The notes under the pieces were generated by a model. The model worked only from the letters and a program-made list of their open reading frames with translations. It did no database searches and was not told the DNA's origin. DNA of 43,382 nucleotides from a virus: positions 1-43,382 of the IMG/VR virus record IMGVR_UViG_3300039098_000030; one strand, given 5' to 3'. Positions 6,945 to 17,015 of this stretch are shown here, piece after piece (the first letter of the stretch is position 1; each line of letters starts with the position of its first letter). A program made the position numbers and the translations under genes.

Positions 6945-6969
6945 CAGTATTAAATACTGCTTAATTATA
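6945..6969 (-). promoter_or_regulatory. Promoter and palindrome for left early operon
   Basis: The -10 TATAAT is at 6964-6969 (minus). Immediately downstream, over the expected start site, lies a palindrome with 7-bp arms CAGTATT and AATACTG separated by 1 bp (6945-6959). It probably starts the operon running from the RHH gene to the recombination genes. The wider stretch 6904-7082 holds nothing else I can support. Confidence 0.55.
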
Positions 6970-7082
6970 GTAATAATTTACAAGTATTATTGTTTATTTA
7001 TTGAAATAAGAACCAATAACGGAGTAGATTACAAAGGCTGTGAGAATTTTTAGAGAGGTGTAGACTGAGGATAGGAGGGTTT

Positions 7083-7232
7083 TCACTTGTTTTTATTATG
7101 TTCTTCTACTAATTTGTAAAGAGTATATGATTTTTCAGGTGGGTTATAAATAATATCTAATAGATACCCAAGATTATTTATGTGAGCATCTATTATATTT
7201 CTTGTGCTTTCAATGGCTTCTTTTTTATTCAT
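7083..7232 (-). CDS. Hypothetical protein, 49 aa
   Basis: A helical soluble protein without a recognised family. Its start overlaps the end of the endolysin-like gene by 8 bp, so it is the last gene of the lysis cluster. No signal peptide or membrane segment. Confidence 0.5.
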   Translation of the reverse strand: MNKKEAIESTRNIIDAHINNLGYLLDIIYNPPEKSYTLYKLVEEHNKNK

Positions 7233-7668
7233 CTATAATTTGTATGTTTACTTTAATCCCATTTAAAATCGCACCACTAATCATCTCATATAATGGAATA
7301 TAAGCATCTCTGCTCTCTCCTACCATCTTGCGATTGATATTTATATTTGCTATCTCTCCGACTAAAATACATCCATCAGTGTGAGCATCTGTATTTCCAG
7401 TATGAATATATATCCACTCAAAGTTCGGTACATCTTGAAGCCATAACATGCCTTTGTGATTTGCGTATCTTTTAGAGTATGTTTTATTCATACCCCCTGC
7501 ATCTCTAAGTTTTATCTGATATTTACCCATAGGTATTCTAGTTTTACTGTAGATTTTAGTATCGTGATGAGCATCTTCCATAGTGAAGCATTTAGGTTCG
7601 CCATCTATGTGTAAAGTTCCGATAGTTCCTTGTGTATCACTTATAAATCTTTTAAGTATTATTTGCAA
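7225..7668 (-). CDS. DUF5675-family protein, probable endolysin
   Basis: A 147-aa protein that fits DUF5675: GTIGTLHIDGE, then CFTMEDA, PMGKYQIKL, and IHTGN-x5-DGCILVG around 87-104. The His and Cys in the last motif resemble the His...Cys active site of YkuD-type L,D-transpeptidase folds. The family is common in phage lysis cassettes and is thought to act on peptidoglycan. It follows two membrane-protein genes, supporting a lysis role. The catalytic assignment is inferred. Confidence 0.72.
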   Translation of the reverse strand: MQIILKRFISDTQGTIGTLHIDGEPKCFTMEDAHHDTKIYSKTRIPMGKYQIKLRDAGGMNKTYSKRYANHKGMLWLQDVPNFEWIYIHTGNTDAHTDGCILVGEIANININRKMVGESRDAYIPLYEMISGAILNGIKVNIQIIDE

Positions 7669-7870
7669 TGTAAATTCCTAGTATTAGAATGTAGGGTGTT
7701 AGATTAAAAAGTGTTATTAACATCTTCTTTTTTAAGTAGTGGATAGTCACAAGTTTTTGAAGAGGTTTGTCGTTATCAAAATCATCTGTGATGGAACTAT
7801 ATAAAGCTATGTAATTCCATCCTCTCCATAAAGGGTACTCCTCTCTTGAAATACCCTTGTAAATATCCAT
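7652..7870 (-). CDS. Membrane protein, 72 aa, possible lysis accessory
   Basis: A soluble N-terminal part with YPLWRGWNY is followed by one hydrophobic segment (about 50-69, MLITLFNLTPYILILGIYIA). The gene overlaps the endolysin-like gene by 17 bp and follows the XhlA-like gene with a 1-bp overlap. A holin or spanin-like role is suggested by position, but a single C-terminal helix is not diagnostic. Confidence 0.55.
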   Translation of the reverse strand: MDIYKGISREEYPLWRGWNYIALYSSITDDFDNDKPLQKLVTIHYLKKKMLITLFNLTPYILILGIYIANNT

Positions 7871-8280
7871 TAGATACCTATTGATATTGGTGGAATGTTT
7901 GAGAATATTGCTGTCATTATAATTGTTAAAACTGTAACTATAAGAGCATTTCTCATTGTATTTTTATCATCTAATTGTTTAGATAACTTACCTATTCTCT
8001 CATCTTTGAGTTCGGTTTTTAAACTCATTAAACTATTAGATACTTCTTTAAGTGAACTATTCATCGTGTCCTCCAAATCAGCTATTTTTGATTCTATTTT
8101 AGCAAACTTTACTTCGCCTTTTAATAGTTCTTCATTATGGTGTTTTGATTCTAAATCAAATTTAGTAGATAATTCTTTAACTACATTAACTATTTTATTT
8201 TGTCCGTTTGCTAATTCAGTAATTGCTGGTAAATCTTTAATTTGATTATTTAGTGCTATTTGTTCAGGTGAGTGAGCCAC
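7870..8280 (-). CDS. XhlA-like coiled-coil membrane protein
   Basis: A 136-aa protein with a long coiled coil (about 35-105) followed by a single C-terminal transmembrane helix (NALIVTVLTIIMTAIFS). This coil-then-TM layout is that of haemolysin XhlA and related phage lysis proteins. Position next to the DUF5675 protein supports a role in lysis as holin partner or spanin. Sequence identity to XhlA is not visible, so the call rests on architecture. Confidence 0.55.
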   Translation of the reverse strand: MAHSPEQIALNNQIKDLPAITELANGQNKIVNVVKELSTKFDLESKHHNEELLKGEVKFAKIESKIADLEDTMNSSLKEVSNSLMSLKTELKDERIGKLSKQLDDKNTMRNALIVTVLTIIMTAIFSNIPPISIGI

Positions 8281-8304
8281 GATAATTCCTTTTGCTTTAT
8301 TGTA

Positions 8305-8496
8305 TCATTTTTTATCTGATGGGTTTATATAATATCCCTCGCATGGTACAGTTTTATTTGAATCTATATTGTAGATAAAGTTTGTTACGGCTCTGTCTGA
8401 TTCTTTATCGACTATTACTGTTCCTATTACTGTGATAACTGCTATGATTATTGATGCTGTTGCAGGGTCTATTATTGCTCTTCTAAAGTTTCTCAT
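8305..8496 (-). CDS. Small membrane protein, 63 aa, possible holin
   Basis: A basic N-terminus then a hydrophobic segment (about 12-28, ATASIIIAVITVIGTVI), then a soluble tail with one Cys. It overlaps the DUF1353 gene by 14 bp and lies in the lysis cluster. A one-helix holin is possible but unproven. Confidence 0.5.
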   Translation of the reverse strand: MRNFRRAIIDPATASIIIAVITVIGTVIVDKESDRAVTNFIYNIDSNKTVPCEGYYINPSDKK

Positions 8497-8872
8497 TTTG
8501 CTCCCTTTTTCTATAATTGTTATATGCTACCCACCCACCGACTTTTAATCCAGCCATAACGGTTTTGCGGGTAAACCATCCAACATTTAAAACTTTCATA
8601 GCTTCATCTAAGATTGCATCACATTTACTTCGTTCAAACATTCCTGTTTGATATAAGAGGTCGTGGATTACATATCCATATGTTGCTTTACCCGTTGGAG
8701 ATATTATATTGTGTAAAATTTTAGGAATACTTCCATAATCAGTAATCAATCCTTTTGGTGCTACTATGTTTAAATTAACCAAATCTGATACATATATTAA
8801 GTCCGATTCTAAAACTCTATCTCCACCATCTAAAGGCACTTTAACTATTAGGTCTGTTGTGAACTTGCTCAT
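8483..8872 (-). CDS. DUF1353 family protein
   Basis: A 129-aa protein matching DUF1353: a TDYGSIP motif (around 45), then PTGKATYGYVIHDLLY and a C-terminal amphipathic helix. The family is common between tail fibre and lysis genes of phages, and its role is unknown. Here it sits directly after the tailspike gene. Confidence 0.78.
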   Translation of the reverse strand: MSKFTTDLIVKVPLDGGDRVLESDLIYVSDLVNLNIVAPKGLITDYGSIPKILHNIISPTGKATYGYVIHDLLYQTGMFERSKCDAILDEAMKVLNVGWFTRKTVMAGLKVGGWVAYNNYRKREQNEKL

Positions 8873-11800
8873 TTATATTACCGTTGTTGTTGTAGCTGAA
8901 TTGTTAACTGCTGTTGCTGAACCCGTTAATAGCACATTACTTCCATGATAATAATCCGTTACAGTTCCTATTGCATAATCTCTTTGTGCATAAGTTTCCA
9001 CAGAACCAGTGAAATTATTAAACCATTTAACTTGTGTTGCTTTTGTAACATAAACACTTGCGTTTGTTGATGATGAACCTGTATCTTCTATGTTTCCATC
9101 AAGTGCAACATTTCCAGTAATATTTACTACTTTTATGCTAGACTCATCAGTTACCCCAGTAACCATAACACTACTATATTTCGCTCTGCTTATTTTATTG
9201 TTGGTAATATTAACAAAATTACACTCTAGCGAAAGGCAATAGATTCCATAACTATAAGGTGTATCAAGATGATTATTGTCTATGTCTACTGATTTAGATT
9301 TCCCTGCAAGATATATATTAGAGTTTGTTAAGCTATTATCTCTTATTATGATGTTTCCAAAACCATTAGTTAAATCTAAGTTTCTTATATAGACTTGATT
9401 GTCATCATTTTCTAATGTTTTAATAGTGTTCCCACTAATAATTATATCTATGTTGCTATCAATATCTGATGCACTTGTTCTATATAAATAGACTGCATTA
9501 TTAGAATTCGTATTGCCCTCGCTATTGATATTAAATACATTATCTTTGATGCTTAATAGTCCATCTCTTGTTATATTTTCAAATCCTTGAAAGTCTAATC
9601 CCAGTCCTCTTCCAGTTATACTGCTAGAAACTATTACTTCTATTTTATTATCACTAATCTCATAATTAAGTCCTATCGCCTCAGCTATATATATTGCACT
9701 ACTGTTAAATATTTTTCCCACAATTATATTACTTGTAATTATATGGTTATCCCCAGCTACTACAATTCCATGCTCTATGAGATTATTATTAAAATTAAAA
9801 TATTCTGCATTTCCGTGCATGTCTAAAGACTGTAAACTTTCTGAATAAAAATTACTATTAGATATATTGATGTATCTACAACTTACAGAATAATTATCTG
9901 CTCCCCCTGTTGCAAGTCCATGTCTTTGTCCAAAAGCAGAAATTCCTATAATATTAACTTCTTGTGAGTTTCCTATTGCAAGTCCATAATTTGTACCAGT
10001 AGCACCTATTTCTTTATTGTTATTGAAGATACAATTTTTTATATTTACGCCATAGCTTAATGATATTGACATTGATGTATTTCCACCATTGAATACAGCA
10101 ATATTGTTAATTAGGCTATCTTTAGCATATACAACATTTAATCCATTACTTCCCGACTCATCATTAGCTATTACTGAAAAACCTATTAAATTAACCTCAG
10201 CCATATTCATTTTATAAACATCCACATCTGCTACCACGTAATCATCAATTAAACTATTGTATAGTGATACTTCTGTAGAATTTGAATCGCCAGATACTCT
10301 ACACATCTCACCTGCTCTATAATAAGTTCTTGCTGCACTCCATGAATAATCTGTTGGGTTATAAATCATAACAATATCATTGTCAGATAAAGTTTCTGCA
10401 GATGCTAATGTAAAAGACTGTTCTCCTTTTACTGCATCTGTTGATAATTCTGCTATTTGGGTTGGTGCTGTTCCACCAAGAGTGATTCCATAAGTTGATG
10501 AAGTGCTTGTATCTTTTATAATTGTTGAATCTTTCCCTTCTCCAAAAATTGATACATTTCCATATTTAGTCAATGCTGTTGAGTGTAAGTAGATTCCACC
10601 AGGAAAATATATATTATTTGAGTTGTCTAGTGTAGCTTGAATTGATGCTGAATCATCTGTTGAATCATCCCCTTTTGCTCCAAACCATTTAACATTTACT
10701 GCACCAGAATATTGTCTTATCCAACCACTAAAATTTGTACCTTGATTATCATTTCCAACTTCCGTTGAATCATAAATAAACAAACCACCTCTATCTAAAT
10801 CGGTAACAATACAAGAATCATCATCAACTGGCGAATCTATTGATTCCATTTGTGCTACTGTATTTTTTCTAAACAATCCACAAGAATGTTCTCCAATATC
10901 AACCATTGCTGCACCAGTTATGGCATGACTTTTAACGACATATGCTACTGCTTGAAAAGTTCCATTTGGCTTATCAGGACTTGCTAATCCACCACCAATA
11001 GAGTACATTGTTGTACCACCAGTTTGACTTGATGTATCCATTCCCTCAATAAGTCCACGAGTTACAACATCTCCAAACTCATTTAAAGCCATATCTTCAT
11101 TCGCTATACCAATACAAGTATCTAGTTGTGTTATTGTTTTAACAACTTCGATTGCATCTTCGCCTGAATTGTATCCACTCCATTTTACTAAGTCACCTTT
11201 TGAAAGTGCCTCTGTTGCTTTTACTCTCATAGGAACGGTTCTATGTAAAATTGCACTTTCGCTTCGTGAATTTACATCAAGGCTTCCATTTTCTTCGTCT
11301 AAAGTAACTAAAGCATGTTGAACACTAACTAATGTATTATCAAGAGTTAAAATATCTAAAGTAACTGTTGTTTCATCTTGACCACCATCATAAACAGTCG
11401 AAACAACCTCGCCATAAACTACGCTAAACTCTAAGTTTACTTTTACTCTTCTATTTGCTAGAAAAATATCTGTTGTGTTTCCACTTGTTTTAAAGCTACT
11501 ACTATCAACATATGTAAAAGTATATCCACCTATCGTCCATTGACTTCCTGTTGTAGCTGTTGGTTTTAATGTACCATCTTCATTCATTATTACATCAAGT
11601 CTTTGATCTAATGTAAGTTTTGAGCCTCTAGCGTTTATTAGTTCGTTGGCAATTGTTGATGTTTCAAGGTCTAAAAGCCATCCACTCTCTCCTGCATTAG
11701 CGTTTCCTGAATAAATATACATTAGTCCAGTTATTCCACCACCTACAACATCTTCTCCTCTGTCTGTTCTAAAACAAGATTGTCCAGTTGTTGGATTTGC

Positions 11801-11914
11801 TGGAAATATTGTACCACTAAAATTACTTTGAAGAGTTAAAAAATTTGAATTTAAATCATCATCTAATGTACCGAAATCAGTATCATCTGTATAGACTACT
11901 ATGTTTTGAGCCAT
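8873..11914 (-). CDS. Tailspike/tail fibre with pectate-lyase-like beta helix
   Basis: A 1013-aa protein. Residues 1-110 form a virion-binding or generic fibre module; about 110-385 are beta-rich. A WFGAKGDDSTDD motif near 410 opens the Pectate_lyase_3-type parallel beta helix, continuing with Asn-rich repeats (NISNSNFY, NNNKEIG) to about 960. The fold is typical of spikes that bind or cleave surface polysaccharide. The protein would sit at the tail tip and set host range. Catalytic residues cannot be assigned by eye. It follows the gpJ-like gene by 1 bp. Confidence 0.82.
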   Translation of the reverse strand: MAQNIVVYTDDTDFGTLDDDLNSNFLTLQSNFSGTIFPANPTTGQSCFRTDRGEDVVGGGITGLMYIYSGNANAGESGWLLDLETSTIANELINARGSKLTLDQRLDVIMNEDGTLKPTATTGSQWTIGGYTFTYVDSSSFKTSGNTTDIFLANRRVKVNLEFSVVYGEVVSTVYDGGQDETTVTLDILTLDNTLVSVQHALVTLDEENGSLDVNSRSESAILHRTVPMRVKATEALSKGDLVKWSGYNSGEDAIEVVKTITQLDTCIGIANEDMALNEFGDVVTRGLIEGMDTSSQTGGTTMYSIGGGLASPDKPNGTFQAVAYVVKSHAITGAAMVDIGEHSCGLFRKNTVAQMESIDSPVDDDSCIVTDLDRGGLFIYDSTEVGNDNQGTNFSGWIRQYSGAVNVKWFGAKGDDSTDDSASIQATLDNSNNIYFPGGIYLHSTALTKYGNVSIFGEGKDSTIIKDTSTSSTYGITLGGTAPTQIAELSTDAVKGEQSFTLASAETLSDNDIVMIYNPTDYSWSAARTYYRAGEMCRVSGDSNSTEVSLYNSLIDDYVVADVDVYKMNMAEVNLIGFSVIANDESGSNGLNVVYAKDSLINNIAVFNGGNTSMSISLSYGVNIKNCIFNNNKEIGATGTNYGLAIGNSQEVNIIGISAFGQRHGLATGGADNYSVSCRYINISNSNFYSESLQSLDMHGNAEYFNFNNNLIEHGIVVAGDNHIITSNIIVGKIFNSSAIYIAEAIGLNYEISDNKIEVIVSSSITGRGLGLDFQGFENITRDGLLSIKDNVFNINSEGNTNSNNAVYLYRTSASDIDSNIDIIISGNTIKTLENDDNQVYIRNLDLTNGFGNIIIRDNSLTNSNIYLAGKSKSVDIDNNHLDTPYSYGIYCLSLECNFVNITNNKISRAKYSSVMVTGVTDESSIKVVNITGNVALDGNIEDTGSSSTNASVYVTKATQVKWFNNFTGSVETYAQRDYAIGTVTDYYHGSNVLLTGSATAVNNSATTTTVI

Positions 11915-11915
11915 T

Positions 11916-14900
11916 TTAATATCCTTTTATTGAAATATTGAAATTTGATGTTGTTGCTACACCATCAGAATCATAAGCTTCTAAAGTGAAGCTAGTATTA
12001 GTTATATTTTTAACAACTGGGAGACTTATACTATCTTTGCTAGTAACTCCTATATATGGTGGTTGATAAAAAGCTAATCCATAAGTATTATAGCTAATTA
12101 TCTCGCTTTCTACGATTTCTTTATCCAGTATCTCATATTCTATGTCTGGTACATCTAATATAGCTTTGAAGTCATCTATTGATACTTCTAGTCCTGTTAA
12201 ATCATCAAGAAAAGCATACTTAAACTTTATATATCTAAATGTTTCATCTAGTATCCCTGTATATTCTATAAAATCAGTATAGGTAATAGCATCATCACTT
12301 AGTGCATAATACATTTTAAATGTTGTTTCAGCTGTCACACTATCTAGTGTATCAAAAGGGAAATCACCAAATTTTCTATCTGGAAAATCGCCAAATCTTG
12401 AATTTACAGAAATTGCTGAATAATTAGCAAGTAATCTAATTTTAGTTATTCCGATATGTCCAGTATCTTGGTCACACGATTCAAAACTTACATCACTATT
12501 ATTAAAAACATTTGTGTTTAAATCTGCAAAAGTTAGTAATGGGATGTCTCCAAAAGTCGTTACCGATATAGGTTGATAACCTACTCCTTGTATAAACACT
12601 AAGCCGTTTGTTATTCCACATGGTGGAGTATCAGTATCTAATCCATCATAGTCTATTACAATATTTAAATTACTTATGATGTTTGTTATATTAAATTGTA
12701 TCTCTAGTGCATCTGAACTATAAACATCAGTTTCATCAATAGATTTAATCCAAAATTTATAAGTACCATCCATATCTGGAAACCACTCAAAAGTAGTAAC
12801 ATTCCCAACTAATCCTATTTTAAATCCAGTTTCCCATGACAAACCATTTCTAATCTCATATTTTGTAACATCTAGAGAAATTGATTTTATCCAACTAAAT
12901 CTCACCAGATTATCATTTTGAATAACTGTAAAATCTTTTGGTGGTTCGGGTGGTGCAAATCTACCCAATAACCCTACACTAATTTCTTCTTTGTCTCCGA
13001 AACTATCTCTAATTTCAATTGCTATTGTTGCAGGTGCAGGGATATTTTCAATATTTGCATAACTTGTAAAAACTCTCTGATTAAAAATTTCATCTAAATA
13101 AATATCATACCACATAGATTCGCCAACCCATGAAGCCGTTACATTTGCAACTGCACTTGTGCCTTGATATGTTATATATTCATTCGCTCTTAAATGCTTA
13201 ATGCCGAAATATCCATCAATTGAAACATCAATAATTTCAGTATCATTATAAACTTCTGGTACATATTCAATAGCTGATATTGTACTTCTTAGTTTTGAAG
13301 TGTTTGAGATATTTATTATTCTCATCTTCTTTGATGTTCGGCTTAGTTCTCCGAAACTATAAACATCATATTGATTAAGTGGTATTTCCATTGTTTCGAC
13401 TAAAGTCAATTCATTTGTAATTATTTCACTATTTACAACTTCTAACATCTCTATAATATTAATTGAACTTCGTCTTACTTCTAGGTAGTAACTTTTACCA
13501 AGTTCCATATCTACATTAACATCTAATGAAACATTGGTATTTGTTGCTGATAAAATTCTACCACTTGCCATGCTTAGTTCTGGCACATCGTGAGCGACTT
13601 TTACAATATCACCAACACGAGCAACAATAGCCTCTAAGTCAATTTGAAAGCTTTGAGTAATGGTTAGGTATCTATTGTTATTTAAGAGGTATTTAGAGTA
13701 TTTAATAGCCATATCTCTATCGGTACAGCCGATATATTGAATAGATGAGGAATTGATTTCTACAGCATTATCATAAGTTGAGTTAGTAACTTCTAATATT
13801 TGAGGTTCATAATCATAATTTTTATCATAGTATGTAAGTTCTATTTTGTTCGCTCTATCTTGAATCGGCAAAAAAGTCTCACTAAAGCTATCTTTTACAA
13901 TATTTCCCATTGTAAATAGAAATCCTTGCACTGGAGTTTCATCGGCTCTATCAACTATCACCCTCCAACTACTACCCGATTGTAAGACATTCCCTCTTCC
14001 AAGTGGTGCGATAATATCTAAGACTTTACGAACTGTTTGAATTGAATCTATGTAAATGTTGCATGAGTAATTTTTATCATTACAATGTTGTTCCCAGTCG
14101 CTAAATGAATCTAATGCGTTTTGATTTAAAGTCACACCTGTTTTTTCTAATACATCCTTACATGCTGTTGATGGATTATTAAATGAGTTACTTGCTATTA
14201 CTGATACAGTTGGAATTGTTCCACTTAGTTGGTCTGTTGCTAATATTCTTAATGCTAATAATGAAGTGTTTGGATAAGTAAAAGCATCTTCTATCTCTTC
14301 TTGTAAGTAGTCGAGAATAAAAGTATCTCCGTGAGGGTCGCCACTATCATAAACACTTGAATGATGCTTCGCTCTTATTTGATATTTAAATGCTGGTAAA
14401 TTTTGAACAGCGTAAGTGAATCTCTTTGGTGTTTGAGAGTTTCCACTTAACTCGACCTCTGATGTAATATATGAATAATCTTCTCTCTCTTCATATACAA
14501 TAGAAGCAAATACACTTTCATCACTTTTAACTGCGACACTATTTAAAGGTAGCGATGTTGATGTTTCTACATAGTCTCCATAATCCCCACGACACCCTAA
14601 ATTTAAAGCTTCATCATATGTGCTATATTTATAGAAATAATATGTTGTTTCGTATTCGCCATCAACTAGGTTTTTTTCTGAATCACCCCTAGCCCAATAT
14701 CCTAAAACATTATAATCAGATACTAGCCCCCCTGATATTGGTATCCATTGGTCATTGTTAGATAAATATTCAACTGATACAATAGCTGTTAATGTTCTAG
14801 TTTTACCATTTTCGTTAATTCGCCATAAACCACTTGGAACATTTAAAGATACAGTTAATCCAGTTACATTATTACCAACCGTTTCAGAGTAAACATAATC

Positions 14901-15662
14901 ACCACCTTTTTCCATAGTTTTATTAACGCTTTTATCTGAACGAGTCGAACTAAATATCCCTATTGGTGTTTGGTCTATTTCACCTCTACGACTATAAACA
15001 ACAGCATCTTTATAATTAGAAATTGTTTCGCCATTGATAAAAACTGAATCATGGTTTATCTCTGCATATCCATCTGAAACGGCATATAAAAGATTGATAT
15101 ATTGGTCTGTATCTATTGACTCTATATATTTACCTACGAGTGGTGGTGTTACTCTGTGAGTACCGTATAAAACGGGTACTGCTCCACCTTGTGTTGCTGT
15201 ATTTCGCTTTGAATCCCATGAGTAAGTTGGTGAAGCATTAAGCCCTGCCATGCTACCTAAATCTGGAACTTTTGGTGCAAATAATGCGTTCATTAAAAGA
15301 GAACCACCAACCGTTGTAATTGCACCAACTAAAGCAAGAGTACCAAAACCCCATGCTGCCATTGATGATATTCCTAGTGCTGTTACTACTGTTGCACCAG
15401 TTGCAGCAAGTGAAGTCATTACGGCTGTAAATGCAGTAGCAATACCCGTAAAAGCAGGAGTAAAACTAATAGCAACTATATCATCCTCTTCTATAAAAAA
15501 GTTATCTGTTGTTATTACACCATTTCTTGATACTACTACATGATAATGTTCTTTAGATATTTCAATATTATCAATAGCATCATTTATGTATCCACTCTCA
15601 ACAACTTTTTTGCTTACATTTTCGGGATTAAAAGCGTTTGAATATGTGACTAATGTTGCCAT
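11916..15662 (-). CDS. Central tail tip / host specificity protein J-like
   Basis: A 1248-aa protein, near the length of lambda gpJ. A hydrophobic Ala/Gly-rich stretch (about 75-130) is followed by GGAVPVLYGTHRV, the conserved VP-V-YG entry of gpJ-type tip proteins. Beta domains follow and a fibronectin type III-like domain sits around 890-985 (FTVIQNDNLVRFSW). Trimers of such proteins form the tail tip cone and contact the receptor. The order L-K-J matches lambda. No separate gpI-like gene is seen, although the hydrophobic N-terminal stretch recalls gpI and may be fused. Confidence 0.85.
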   Translation of the reverse strand: MATLVTYSNAFNPENVSKKVVESGYINDAIDNIEISKEHYHVVVSRNGVITTDNFFIEEDDIVAISFTPAFTGIATAFTAVMTSLAATGATVVTALGISSMAAWGFGTLALVGAITTVGGSLLMNALFAPKVPDLGSMAGLNASPTYSWDSKRNTATQGGAVPVLYGTHRVTPPLVGKYIESIDTDQYINLLYAVSDGYAEINHDSVFINGETISNYKDAVVYSRRGEIDQTPIGIFSSTRSDKSVNKTMEKGGDYVYSETVGNNVTGLTVSLNVPSGLWRINENGKTRTLTAIVSVEYLSNNDQWIPISGGLVSDYNVLGYWARGDSEKNLVDGEYETTYYFYKYSTYDEALNLGCRGDYGDYVETSTSLPLNSVAVKSDESVFASIVYEEREDYSYITSEVELSGNSQTPKRFTYAVQNLPAFKYQIRAKHHSSVYDSGDPHGDTFILDYLQEEIEDAFTYPNTSLLALRILATDQLSGTIPTVSVIASNSFNNPSTACKDVLEKTGVTLNQNALDSFSDWEQHCNDKNYSCNIYIDSIQTVRKVLDIIAPLGRGNVLQSGSSWRVIVDRADETPVQGFLFTMGNIVKDSFSETFLPIQDRANKIELTYYDKNYDYEPQILEVTNSTYDNAVEINSSSIQYIGCTDRDMAIKYSKYLLNNNRYLTITQSFQIDLEAIVARVGDIVKVAHDVPELSMASGRILSATNTNVSLDVNVDMELGKSYYLEVRRSSINIIEMLEVVNSEIITNELTLVETMEIPLNQYDVYSFGELSRTSKKMRIINISNTSKLRSTISAIEYVPEVYNDTEIIDVSIDGYFGIKHLRANEYITYQGTSAVANVTASWVGESMWYDIYLDEIFNQRVFTSYANIENIPAPATIAIEIRDSFGDKEEISVGLLGRFAPPEPPKDFTVIQNDNLVRFSWIKSISLDVTKYEIRNGLSWETGFKIGLVGNVTTFEWFPDMDGTYKFWIKSIDETDVYSSDALEIQFNITNIISNLNIVIDYDGLDTDTPPCGITNGLVFIQGVGYQPISVTTFGDIPLLTFADLNTNVFNNSDVSFESCDQDTGHIGITKIRLLANYSAISVNSRFGDFPDRKFGDFPFDTLDSVTAETTFKMYYALSDDAITYTDFIEYTGILDETFRYIKFKYAFLDDLTGLEVSIDDFKAILDVPDIEYEILDKEIVESEIISYNTYGLAFYQPPYIGVTSKDSISLPVVKNITNTSFTLEAYDSDGVATTSNFNISIKGY

Positions 15663-16057
15663 CTGTGATAACCTTTTATGAAATATTTATAACTTTTTAC
15701 TGATGTAATATGAGTTCCCATTTTACCTTTAGTGTGTAGCATTTTACCATTCCCTAAATAGATTCCAAAGTGCTGTACTATGTCTGGCATTTTTGTATCA
15801 TCTGCAATGGCTATTACATCATGCAACTGAGGTTCACTTACACTCTTCCAATCTTTAGCAATTTCACGAATATAACTATCGAATATCCCTTTAGAGTCAA
15901 ATTCTGTTTGTTTAGGGTCTGGAACATCTATGCTTAATTGATGTTTGTAATACAATCTTACAATCCCGTAACAATCACATCCATTGAATGTTGCTTCATC
16001 TCTAACAAAAGGGATTCCTATATATCTCTCGATATTTACTTTTTTATTAATTAACAA
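15650..16057 (-). CDS. NlpC/P60-type tail assembly protein (gpK-like)
   Basis: A 135-aa protein. CDCYGIVRLYY (about 27-37) supplies the catalytic Cys in the DCxG pattern, and HFGIYLGNGKMLH (about 95-107) supplies the His region of NlpC/P60 cysteine peptidases. Such proteins act in tail tip assembly or as tail-borne muralytic enzymes. It corresponds to the C-terminal half of lambda gpK; the N-terminal JAMM/Mov34 half is absent. It overlaps both neighbours. Confidence 0.85.
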   Translation of the reverse strand: MLINKKVNIERYIGIPFVRDEATFNGCDCYGIVRLYYKHQLSIDVPDPKQTEFDSKGIFDSYIREIAKDWKSVSEPQLHDVIAIADDTKMPDIVQHFGIYLGNGKMLHTKGKMGTHITSVKSYKYFIKGYHRWQH

Positions 16058-16682
16058 GCGTTATCCCCGAGCCCGAAGCAGATATAAATCCACCAAAACG
16101 ATGAGAGTTTCCATAAGTCCTACAATTTACTAAAGTTTTATCACAAAATTCAGCATCACCGTTATATTTACAAATTAATCCTTTGAATTTAAATCCACAA
16201 AAGTTCTTTAATATTTTACGAGTTGGAAAATTATGATTGTATGGACTTTTTGCACTTAATTTAAAAGTCGCAAACCGTGCATCTGTTGAGGGTTGAGATA
16301 AAACACTTTCATATTCTGTTATTGGTTCGGTATTTTCTAACTCTTTACTATTCACTAATCGAATAGTACAAGTGATTTCATTCCCCTCTATACCATTTAG
16401 TTTTAAGTATCTATCATACTCTTGTAAATGTCGCTCCATAACTCTATTGACATTTGATATTCTCATTGTCCACTGTGGAACTGAGGCTGTTGAAGACTCA
16501 CTTAAATCTTCAAAATCAAAAGGGAACATTAAATATTCGTTACCATTCCATGTGATATTTTCTGTATTGTTTACGATATAAACTGAGGCTTGATTTGGCA
16601 TACTGATTTCTAAAAGGTGCAAAAATACTGCATCTGTAGAGAGATTATTTATATCAGCTGTAGTTTGAGTGCTTAATACCAT
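16047..16682 (-). CDS. Minor tail protein L-like, Cys cluster
   Basis: A 211-aa protein. The N-terminal two thirds are beta-rich, and the C-terminus carries CGFKFKGLICKY, FCDKTLVNC and RFGGF (about 160-200). This four-Cys pattern and the gene order M-L-K-J match lambda gpL, whose C-terminal cysteines are reported to bind an iron-sulfur cluster. It would join the tip complex between the distal tail and gpJ. All four Cys are retained. Confidence 0.82.
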   Translation of the reverse strand: MVLSTQTTADINNLSTDAVFLHLLEISMPNQASVYIVNNTENITWNGNEYLMFPFDFEDLSESSTASVPQWTMRISNVNRVMERHLQEYDRYLKLNGIEGNEITCTIRLVNSKELENTEPITEYESVLSQPSTDARFATFKLSAKSPYNHNFPTRKILKNFCGFKFKGLICKYNGDAEFCDKTLVNCRTYGNSHRFGGFISASGSGITLVN

Positions 16683-17015
16683 TTAAACCTCTTCTAGTAT
16701 CATATCTGTGTCGATATGAACACCTTTATAGTTTTTACCTAACTCTGATTGATTAAAAATACAATTATAAGAAATGCTTGTAACGGGATGAACGAATATA
16801 AAAGCTATGCCTTGATTTGCTTCAAAAAAAGCATCTAAAGTATTAAACTCATCTGATGTGATAGTGTTGTATTTAAGATTGAATTTCATTCTAGCTTTAG
16901 TGGTTACTCTTCTTACTTTAGTATAATTCCCCTCGCTTTCACTTTTTACAATAGGGATTATCTTTGTATCTTTTGAGCCGATTCTAGGGGTAGGTGTTGT
17001 TGGGTAAGTATTCAT
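16683..17015 (-). CDS. Minor tail protein M-like
   Basis: A 110-aa protein directly after the tape measure gene. Its size, beta-rich content and position between tape measure and gpL-like genes match lambda gpM (distal tail). A KFNLKYNTIT strand and the C-terminal DMILEEV are consistent with the fold. The start overlaps the tape measure stop (TAATG). Confidence 0.75.
   Translation of the reverse strand: MNTYPTTPTPRIGSKDTKIIPIVKSESEGNYTKVRRVTTKARMKFNLKYNTITSDEFNTLDAFFEANQGIAFIFVHPVTSISYNCIFNQSELGKNYKGVHIDTDMILEEV

Noticed and set aside
7895-8245. Long plus-strand frames opposite structural and lysis genes (also 17683, 29809, 32836, 36574)
   Set aside because: They lie antisense to well-supported genes, lack ribosome sites and have hydrophobic low-complexity translations typical of shadow frames.
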